The position numbers and the translations under genes are program-made. From JAGOEX01 sp964630905 (GTDB taxonomy: Bacteria > UBP6 > UBA1177): a stretch of 9,314 nucleotides of DNA. The stretch is taken from NCBI GenBank assembly GCA_964630905.1, contig CAZVWR010000082.1:1-9314 (forward strand), in the 5' to 3' direction. Of this stretch, positions 1-6,050 are shown piece after piece; within the stretch, counting starts at the first letter, position 1, and every line of letters starts with the position of its first letter. The notes under the pieces were generated by a model. That model worked only from the letters and a program-made list of their open reading frames with translations, was not told the DNA's origin and did not search any database.

Positions 1-1
1 A

Positions 2-70
2 ATAAATAATGCGGATGAATTAGTCAAGAAAAGAATTGGATGGTTTCTGCAAAAACCGGAACAAACATGA
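2..70 (+). CDS. Possible C-terminal tail of a plus-strand gene cut by the window edge
   Basis: The second plus-strand frame is open from the window edge to a TGA at 68-70 and gives about 22 residues (core DELVKKRIGWFLQKPEQT). The mix of charged, aromatic and hydrophobic residues looks like a real protein C-terminus. If real, the gene converges on the minus-strand operon, whose last stop lies 23 bp further on. The piece is too short to assign a family, and an open frame of this length can arise by chance. The call therefore rests on composition and on the sensible convergent layout. Confidence 0.35.
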   Translation: MNNADELVKKRIGWFLQKPEQT

Positions 71-93
71 AAACTCACAGTATAAAATGGATT

Positions 94-654
94 TTATTTT
101 GTAAAGAAGAAAGTTTGAGGATTTTTATTTTCAACAACCATTCCGGTGATGCTGTGTTCGGGGACGAGCTGATAAGCTTCCGTGAGGGTTATTCCGATCT
201 TTTCGGCAGTGAGCATTTTTAGAAGTTTTTCCTGATCTGTTATGTCAGGCCAGAGCGGATATCCTGGTGATATTCTTGATGATTTATCAATTCCAAGTTC
301 AAGGCGGATAAATTGATCTATCCATTCTGCGGCGGCTTCAGCAAGTTCACTGAGAAGTCCGTTGAAAAGAAAATAGTCAAAATACCTGTCCATTTTGTAT
401 ATTTCAAGTGCCTTTTCATGCCCCGAACTTCCGACTGTTACTGCAAAATATCCTTTCTTTTCATTAGTGATTATTTTGCAGACTCCTTTTATTACAAGCT
501 GATCGGGGTGGTATTCCTCTAATATCCTTTCAAGTTCTTTTTCCCCTTCAGAAACGGATAACTGCCACCTTGACCTGAAAAGCACACCTTTATTTAAGTG
601 TGCAAGAACATCGGAAAATTGAATGTTATCAAATAAATTCAAACCCTTATCCAT
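94..654 (-). CDS. Stand-alone methionine synthase activation (AdoMet-binding) domain protein
   Basis: This is the reductive-activation module of cobalamin-dependent methionine synthase as a separate 186-aa protein. In E. coli MetH the same domain is the C-terminal ~330 residues; it binds S-adenosylmethionine and remethylates inactive cob(II)alamin with a flavodoxin-type electron donor. The family's AdoMet-site signature RxxxGY is present as RISPGYPLWPD at residues 127-137. It is followed by the expected LLKMLTAEKIGITLTEAYQL and a P-x3-S-x-T/S-G stretch near 165-171. An upstream helix (residues about 103-115, LAEAAAEWID) matches the helix before the signature in E. coli MetH. The protein is much shorter than the E. 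coli domain, closer to the stand-alone Thermotoga form. Its ATG overlaps the metH stop by 8 nt (ATGGATAA), implying translational coupling and joint function. It has no strong Shine-Dalgarno of its own. Confidence 0.88.
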   Translation of the reverse strand: MDKGLNLFDNIQFSDVLAHLNKGVLFRSRWQLSVSEGEKELERILEEYHPDQLVIKGVCKIITNEKKGYFAVTVGSSGHEKALEIYKMDRYFDYFLFNGLLSELAEAAAEWIDQFIRLELGIDKSSRISPGYPLWPDITDQEKLLKMLTAEKIGITLTEAYQLVPEHSITGMVVENKNPQTFFFTK

Positions 655-3169
655 TCTTTAATTTTTCCAGTATGTTCATCGCTTCAAATGCATCGTTTGC
701 ATAATAGGCACTTTTTCTGTTAAGAGGGGCGACCTCTTTTTCCACAAAATCATTTGTCAGCGCCGCTCCGCCGCAGATCAGAGGAATCTCCATTCCGTTT
801 GAAGAAAGGAATTGGGCGACATTTTTCATTTCAAGAGCACTTTTAACTAGAAGCGCACTCAATCCCACCGCATCAGGCCTGATCTCGTCAACCGCCGCCG
901 CTATTTCTGCCGCCGACCTGTCAGTTCCGATATTGTGAACAGTATATCCGTTATTTGAAAGAATGATGTCAACCAGATTTTTGCCGATGTCGTGAATATC
1001 ACCTTTAACAGTTGCAAGAACGATCGTCCCTTTTTTGTTAACTTCACCCGTTTTTATGTGCGGCTCAACTATCGAGCATGCCTTTTTTACCACTTCAGCA
1101 CTTTTAAGCACAAACGGGAGCTGGGTCGTTCCGTTCTGGAATCTTACACCGACCTGTTTCATCGCGGACAGAAGAATATTGTTAATTATTTCAAGAGGTT
1201 CAATGGTTTCAAGAAGCTCGTTCACAGTTTCTTCAAGCCCTTTAGTTTTCCCTTCAATGACATGAGAGAAAAGTTTTTCAGAAGGATCAAGTGAAGCGGC
1301 GGCACTGCTTTTTTCATCTTGAAGCTTATCGTTTTCAAAATAGTTTATAAGTTCGTGTAACGGGTCATATCCATCTGATCTGCGGTTGAATATCAGATCT
1401 TCACAAATTTTCTTTGCACTGTTTTCGACACAGTCAAGGGATACAACCTTGCCGGCATGAAAAATTGAAGCGTCAAGTCCCCATTTCACTGCATGGAAAA
1501 GATAAACGGAATTAAGGACTTTCCGCGCTTTCGGCTTTAAACCGTAAGAACAGTTGCTGACACCGAGAACTGTAAAAACATCAGGGTAAAGCTCTTTTAT
1601 TTTCTTTACAGCTTTGAAGCTTTCAACAGCGGCATTAAAATATTTAGGGTCACCCGAACCCAAAGTGAAGGTAAGGGTATCAATAAGAAGATCTGATCTG
1701 TGCAAACCTGCTTTAAGAACTGAATTTATCAATCTTTCAGCGATCTCCACCTTTCTTTCAACTGTTTCAGCCAACCCTTTTTCATCAATTGTAAGTCCTA
1801 TGACCGCCGCACCGTATTTTTTTGCAAGTGTTAATATTTTCTCAGCTTTTACCCCGCCATCTTCAAAATTAATGCTGTTTATGAGTGCTTTCCCGCCGTA
1901 ACATTTAAGAGCCGTTTCAATTGTTTGCGGATCTGTCGAATCAATGCAAAGAGGTGTCGGGACATCACGGTTGATAAGTTTTACAAGCTGTCTCATATCT
2001 TCCAATTCATTCCTTCCGGCATATCCGACCGAAAGATCGATTATGTGCGATCCTTCCGACTGCTGAGATGAAATAATGTCCATCATCCCGTCAGTATCAC
2101 CGGAAAGAAGTGCTTCTCTGAATTCCTTTGATCCTGTTGCGTTTGCCCGTTCACCGATGATGAGCGGTTTTAGTTCAACATCAAGCTCACAAATTGAAAA
2201 AGAAGAACACACAGCCGGTCCAGTCAAAGGATATTTTTGAGGCATCATTTTGAAATCTTTGATGTTTCCGTAAGCAGATCTGATGTGATAAGGAGTGGTC
2301 CCGCAACAGCCCCCTACAATTTCCACTCCGAGATCTTTTACAAAAAAACCGATGTGTTCACCGAATTTTTCCGCTGAAAGTGAATACTGAAGTTTTCCGT
2401 TGATAAGTTCTGGAAATCCTGCATTCGGAAGAACTGAAACAGGGAAGGGGGATATCTTTTTAAGTGTTTTTATGCTTTCATACATTCCTTCAGGGCCTGT
2501 TCCGCAGTTTAGCCCGAGAGCAAAAAGATCAAATCCAGAAAGAGCTGTTACAACAGTTTCAAGAGTTGTGCCAAGAAGCATCTTGCCATTTTTTTCAACT
2601 GTCACCTGAACTATAACAGGCAGATCGCACCGATATTTTTTCATTGCGTCGTAACAGGCGGCAAGCGCCGATTTGATCTGGAGAAGGTCCTGACATGTCT
2701 CGATCTGGAAGAGATCGACCCCTCCTTCGATAAGTGCTGAAAAATGAATGAGATATGAATTATAAAGTGTGTCAAAATCTGATTGAAGAAGCGTTGGAAG
2801 CTTTGTTCCGGGGCCGACTGAACCTGAAACAAACCGCGGTTTTGAATCAGTTGAAAACTTTAATGCGGCTTTTTTTGCTATCATGGCGGCGGCTTTTGCC
2901 GTTTCAAATGCCTTGTCAGCGATACCGAACTCGGAAAATGAAAGGGGATTCGATCCGAAAGAGTTTGTCTCAATTATATCGCAACCGGCCTCAAGATATG
3001 CCTCGTGAATGGAAGTTATGACATCAGGACGGCTTATCGAAAGGTAGTCATTGCAGTTTATATGTCCGTGATAATCGTCTGATGAAAGTCCGTAATTAAT
3101 AATGGATGTTCCCATTGCACCATCAAAAAGCAACGGCCTCTCTTTTATTATTTTTGAAATATTGTTCAA
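647..3169 (-). CDS. metH: Cobalamin-dependent methionine synthase lacking its activation domain
   Basis: Transfers the methyl group of 5-methyltetrahydrofolate to homocysteine through methylcobalamin, in the cytoplasm. The 840 residues hold, in order: a homocysteine-binding barrel (about 1-305) with DGAMGTS at 16-22 and zinc ligands Cys222 (GLNCG) and Cys288/Cys289 (GGCCGTT); a pterin-binding barrel (about 335-600) starting at GERANATGSKEF (339-350), with LCIDST at 407-412; a helical cobalamin cap (about 625-710); and a Rossmann-like B12 domain (about 714-840) with DIHDIG at 724-729. His726 is the expected lower axial cobalt ligand, and Asp724 and Ser771 match its hydrogen-bond partners. E. 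coli MetH is about 1227 aa; the missing C-terminal part is the next gene. The start is TTG at 3169, supported by GAGG seven bases upstream and by the lack of an ATG before the first conserved motif. It lies 15 nt after mutS2. No cobalamin or SAM riboswitch is visible. Confidence 0.96.
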   Translation of the reverse strand: MNNISKIIKERPLLFDGAMGTSIINYGLSSDDYHGHINCNDYLSISRPDVITSIHEAYLEAGCDIIETNSFGSNPLSFSEFGIADKAFETAKAAAMIAKKAALKFSTDSKPRFVSGSVGPGTKLPTLLQSDFDTLYNSYLIHFSALIEGGVDLFQIETCQDLLQIKSALAACYDAMKKYRCDLPVIVQVTVEKNGKMLLGTTLETVVTALSGFDLFALGLNCGTGPEGMYESIKTLKKISPFPVSVLPNAGFPELINGKLQYSLSAEKFGEHIGFFVKDLGVEIVGGCCGTTPYHIRSAYGNIKDFKMMPQKYPLTGPAVCSSFSICELDVELKPLIIGERANATGSKEFREALLSGDTDGMMDIISSQQSEGSHIIDLSVGYAGRNELEDMRQLVKLINRDVPTPLCIDSTDPQTIETALKCYGGKALINSINFEDGGVKAEKILTLAKKYGAAVIGLTIDEKGLAETVERKVEIAERLINSVLKAGLHRSDLLIDTLTFTLGSGDPKYFNAAVESFKAVKKIKELYPDVFTVLGVSNCSYGLKPKARKVLNSVYLFHAVKWGLDASIFHAGKVVSLDCVENSAKKICEDLIFNRRSDGYDPLHELINYFENDKLQDEKSSAAASLDPSEKLFSHVIEGKTKGLEETVNELLETIEPLEIINNILLSAMKQVGVRFQNGTTQLPFVLKSAEVVKKACSIVEPHIKTGEVNKKGTIVLATVKGDIHDIGKNLVDIILSNNGYTVHNIGTDRSAAEIAAAVDEIRPDAVGLSALLVKSALEMKNVAQFLSSNGMEIPLICGGAALTNDFVEKEVAPLNRKSAYYANDAFEAMNILEKLKNG

Positions 3170-3176
3170 TTTAACA

Positions 3177-3180
3177 CCTC
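3177..3180 (-). promoter_or_regulatory. Shine-Dalgarno fixing the TTG start of metH
   Basis: On the minus strand GAGG, within GAGGTG, lies seven bases before the TTG at 3169-3167, inside the 15-nt gap after the mutS2 stop. It is one of the two best ribosome-binding sites in the operon, and it makes the non-ATG start credible. Confidence 0.7.
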
Positions 3181-3184
3181 GGAT

Positions 3185-5539
3185 CTATTTTGAAAATTTG
3201 ATGACCGTAACGGCGTCGCCGCCTTCTTCGTTAGTTCCGGAATTGAATTCAAAACGGTATCTTTTCTGGAAAGAGGGGAGCATATCACGAATAAATTTCT
3301 TCAGTTTTCCTGAGCCGTGACCGTGAATTATCGTAAGAGACGCTGCTCCGCCGCCGAAAGCATTATCAAGTGATTTCTCTATTTTATCAGCGGCATCTTC
3401 CACAAAAAGACCTCTGACATCACAGGTTTCCGCATATTTTGATTCGACTGGATTTTTTGATGAAGCGGTTTTAACGAGTGATTCGATCTTTATGACTATC
3501 AGCCTGTCAACAGGGGAGACTAGCTTTTTCCCGTTGCAGATATATTCCGCCTTCTGGTTTTTTATCTGCTGAAGAATACCTTCTATCTTGAGAAGTTTGT
3601 CGTAAACTATTGTTTTTCCAAGGATTACAGATTCTGCAACATCGCTCAGTTTATCACCTTTCTTTTCATCAAGCGATACTTTCTGGCGATTGATGGCATC
3701 CTGAAGGTTCTCTTTTTCCTTTTTGATCAGTGCCACTTTAACAGGCGCTTCTTTTTTATCAACAGCAGAGATTTTCTTTTTCAATTCTATCTCCTCCATT
3801 TCGACAAGTTTTTTTAATGAATTAAGCCGACTTGCTTCAAAATACTTCTCTTTTTTCTCAAGACTTATCTTTATGGCGGCGGCATTTTCCCTTTCAATAA
3901 TTGCGGCAGTGCGGAGCTGTTCAGTTTCTTCTTTAAGTCTGTCAAGTTCCTCTTCTTTTTTCCTAAGGCGGTTTATCAAAGGCTCGATGCTGTTCTCTTT
4001 TGCGAAAAGAAGGTTCTCAAGCTTTGCAACAAATTCTTCAGGAAAACCGATCTTTTTTACTAATGACAGCGCATTACTGCTCCCGACAATGTTATAAGAG
4101 AATTTGTATGTCGGTTTATCAGATCCGGTATCAAAACCCATTGCGACAGGAATGAACTTCTTGTTTTCAAGTGCGATGGACTTAACTTCGGCAAGATGGC
4201 TTGTCACGACGGCATGGCAGTTCTTTTCCGCAATGAATTCAAGGTATGCCCTTGCTATCGCTCCGCCCTGAAGAGGATCAGTGCCTGTGCCTATTTCGTC
4301 TATCAGGACAAGACTTTTTTCAGTGACTGCCCTTGATGTTTCTGAAAGCAGTTTCAAATGGCTTGAGAAACTTGATTCGCCCGAAACAGCACTCTGGTTG
4401 TCACCCTGAATTATAAAGATTTCATTAAAAAACGGGATCTTAGCAAAAGAACAGGGGACGGGGAAGCCTCTGACAGAAAGGTGGGCAATAGCCGCAACTG
4501 TTTTTAATGCAACCGTTTTTCCACCGGCATTAGGTCCGCTCACAACCATTATCTTTTCATCATCACTGAAAATAAAATCATTTTTTACAAGAGCTTTGCC
4601 TGCCGTCAGAAACACAGGGGGATACCAGCCGTTTTCCAGGCGGAGCTCATTTTCTGTGAATTCAGGTATGACACATCCAAATTCTTTCATCCATTTGTAT
4701 TTAGTATAGATGCTTTCAAGATGCAGTCCGTTCGCAACACATTTTTTCAGATATTCGAAATTTCTAAAGACAAGTCCTCTCAGCTCTTTTAAGACCTTGA
4801 TGATCTCTTCAAGTTCTTTAGCCGCAAGAAGAGAAAGTTTGTTATTATGTTCTATCAGAGGAAGCGGTTCAAGAAACGCAGTCTGTCCTGTCCTGCTGTA
4901 ATTGTGAATGACACCTTTCATTGTCCTTTTGAAAACTGATTTGAACGGAAGCACATATCTGTCGTCTCTTACCGTGAACCAGTCTTCCTGAAGATACGAA
5001 CTGTATTCAGGGCTTAAGATCATTTTTTTGATCTCAGTGCCGATATGTTTGTGGGTGTCGGAGAGCTGTTTCCTTATTTTTGCAAGTTCAGGTGTGGCAT
5101 TTGAGCTGACTTCACCTTTTTCAGTTATGCACTGCTTTATCGTCATTTCAAAACTGATATCAAAGTCAAAAGAAAAAATAGAGTTTATGTTCGATGCCCA
5201 GTTCTGTTTCTTTATTTCTTCACCGGACTTTCTTATTGAACCGAGAAAATCGCCAATAATTCTATAGTCTTTTGCTTCCATAGGCAGATTGTTTTCAAAA
5301 AGGTCGACAACTCCGGCAACTGAATCAAGATGAAAAGAGAATATCCCTTTTGATGTTTCTGACAGCGTGGCGGCTTCTTTGATCATTTCAAATTCTTTTA
5401 CTGCTTCGGTGCTGCTTAGAGCGCTCTGCCGGTAAAGAGACCTTCTGCAAAACTCAGAAAGAGATCTGCCGCCGATCCAGTCGATAATGATGTCCCATTC
5501 CTGTATCATATTTTGTTTTTTATTGCTCAGATCAGTCAT
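3185..5539 (-). CDS. mutS2: MutS2 family DNA-binding ATPase/endonuclease with Smr domain
   Basis: MutS2 proteins are cytoplasmic MutS homologues that lack the mismatch-recognition domain. They are linked to suppression of homologous recombination, oxidative DNA damage and, in Bacillus, rescue of collided ribosomes. The 784 residues match the usual length. The core/lever region is about 1-310. The ATPase carries Walker A GPNAGGKT (335-342), an SSFSSHL signature (389-395), Walker B VLIDEIGTGTDP (411-422) and the SHLAEVK switch His (448). A long charged coiled coil (about 518-625) precedes a KOW-like segment (about 630-680). The C-terminal Smr domain (about 701-784) has CDVRG at 706-710 and HGHGSGKLK at 739-747. 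The LDLRG motif is altered to CDVRG, but the Asp is kept. Its ATG overlaps the upstream stop by 8 nt (ATGACTGA) without a good Shine-Dalgarno, so it is probably translationally coupled. The molecular role in this organism cannot be read from sequence. Confidence 0.95.
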   Translation of the reverse strand: MTDLSNKKQNMIQEWDIIIDWIGGRSLSEFCRRSLYRQSALSSTEAVKEFEMIKEAATLSETSKGIFSFHLDSVAGVVDLFENNLPMEAKDYRIIGDFLGSIRKSGEEIKKQNWASNINSIFSFDFDISFEMTIKQCITEKGEVSSNATPELAKIRKQLSDTHKHIGTEIKKMILSPEYSSYLQEDWFTVRDDRYVLPFKSVFKRTMKGVIHNYSRTGQTAFLEPLPLIEHNNKLSLLAAKELEEIIKVLKELRGLVFRNFEYLKKCVANGLHLESIYTKYKWMKEFGCVIPEFTENELRLENGWYPPVFLTAGKALVKNDFIFSDDEKIMVVSGPNAGGKTVALKTVAAIAHLSVRGFPVPCSFAKIPFFNEIFIIQGDNQSAVSGESSFSSHLKLLSETSRAVTEKSLVLIDEIGTGTDPLQGGAIARAYLEFIAEKNCHAVVTSHLAEVKSIALENKKFIPVAMGFDTGSDKPTYKFSYNIVGSSNALSLVKKIGFPEEFVAKLENLLFAKENSIEPLINRLRKKEEELDRLKEETEQLRTAAIIERENAAAIKISLEKKEKYFEASRLNSLKKLVEMEEIELKKKISAVDKKEAPVKVALIKKEKENLQDAINRQKVSLDEKKGDKLSDVAESVILGKTIVYDKLLKIEGILQQIKNQKAEYICNGKKLVSPVDRLIVIKIESLVKTASSKNPVESKYAETCDVRGLFVEDAADKIEKSLDNAFGGGAASLTIIHGHGSGKLKKFIRDMLPSFQKRYRFEFNSGTNEEGGDAVTVIKFSK

Positions 5540-6050
5540 GATATGTCAGAATTTCAGGTGTCCCCAGTTTCACACTCAGGATCTTTTCGAGATTAAAGCT
5601 GTTCTCTTTCAGGAGAAGATAATAATCCTGCTCCGCTTTTTCAGACATTTCGCCTGTTGCGGCATACACTGCAAAATCCTCTTTTTTCATTTTACCCAAT
5701 GCAGGGCATTCGGCCATCAACTGCTTACGCCAGGATTCATCAGAGAAAAACTCTGAAACAAAAGGGGTGTGCATACACTGGAAAGGTTTGAATTTATGTA
5801 TTTCGCAAAGATTTGAATTGGAAAAAACACATGCCCCTTTATTTTTTTTAAGTATAAGAAAGGGGAGGTATGAGTACGATCCGCTTTTCTCAATAGTTTC
5901 CATCATAACATATTCGGTATATTTATTTATGGTCTCCTGGAGTGTCATTGAAAGGTTTTGAGCGATCTTTTTCACATCTTCGGGATATAAAAAAACCGAA
6001 CCTTCGCCTTTACAACATGCTCCGCAGATCTTACAAATGAATCCACTCAT
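5532..6050 (-). CDS. YkgJ-type CxxCxxCC cysteine-cluster protein
   Basis: A 172-aa soluble protein with the layout of the YkgJ / 'putative zinc- or iron-chelating' family, whose biochemical role is not established. The N-terminus carries C-x2-C-x2-CC (Cys6, 9, 12, 13). A second cluster follows, with Cys74, Cys82 (LCEIHKFKP) and Cys92 (QCMHTP), and Cys115 is an additional cysteine. The combination of an N-terminal CxxCxxCC with a later C-x7-LCxIHxxKPxxC is the family's hallmark and suggests metal or Fe-S binding. Between the clusters, residues about 21-50 form a helical DVKKIAQNLSMTLQET region typical of the family. There is no signal peptide or membrane segment. Its ATG overlaps the upstream stop by 4 nt (ATGA) and its stop overlaps the mutS2 start by 8 nt, so it is certainly within the operon. 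Assignment to the family is firm; function is unknown. Confidence 0.85.
   Translation of the reverse strand: MSGFICKICGACCKGEGSVFLYPEDVKKIAQNLSMTLQETINKYTEYVMMETIEKSGSYSYLPFLILKKNKGACVFSNSNLCEIHKFKPFQCMHTPFVSEFFSDESWRKQLMAECPALGKMKKEDFAVYAATGEMSEKAEQDYYLLLKENSFNLEKILSVKLGTPEILTYHD

Noticed and set aside
1..27. TTGACT (minus strand, 27-22) with TATT near the edge as a promoter for a gene further left
   Set aside because: The -10 is cut off by the window edge and the plus-strand tail reading of the same bases is at least as plausible.
42..57. Small hairpin (GGTTT / AAACC) downstream of the operon's last stop, a possible terminator
   Set aside because: Only a 5-bp stem, no uninterrupted T-run after it on the minus strand, and it may be coding on the plus strand.
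992..1294. 100-codon plus-strand open frame
   Set aside because: Lies antisense within metH, whose frame shows conserved domains; composition is that of a shadow frame.
3170..3184. Possible cobalamin or SAM riboswitch before metH
   Set aside because: The gap is only 15 nt and the preceding sequence is coding; no B12-box or SAM-riboswitch core is visible there or at 9153-9260.
3723..4097. 124-codon plus-strand open frame rich in Ser and Phe
   Set aside because: It is antisense to the MutS2 coiled coil; Lys/Glu-rich coding gives Ser/Phe-rich shadows. No ribosome site or family resemblance.
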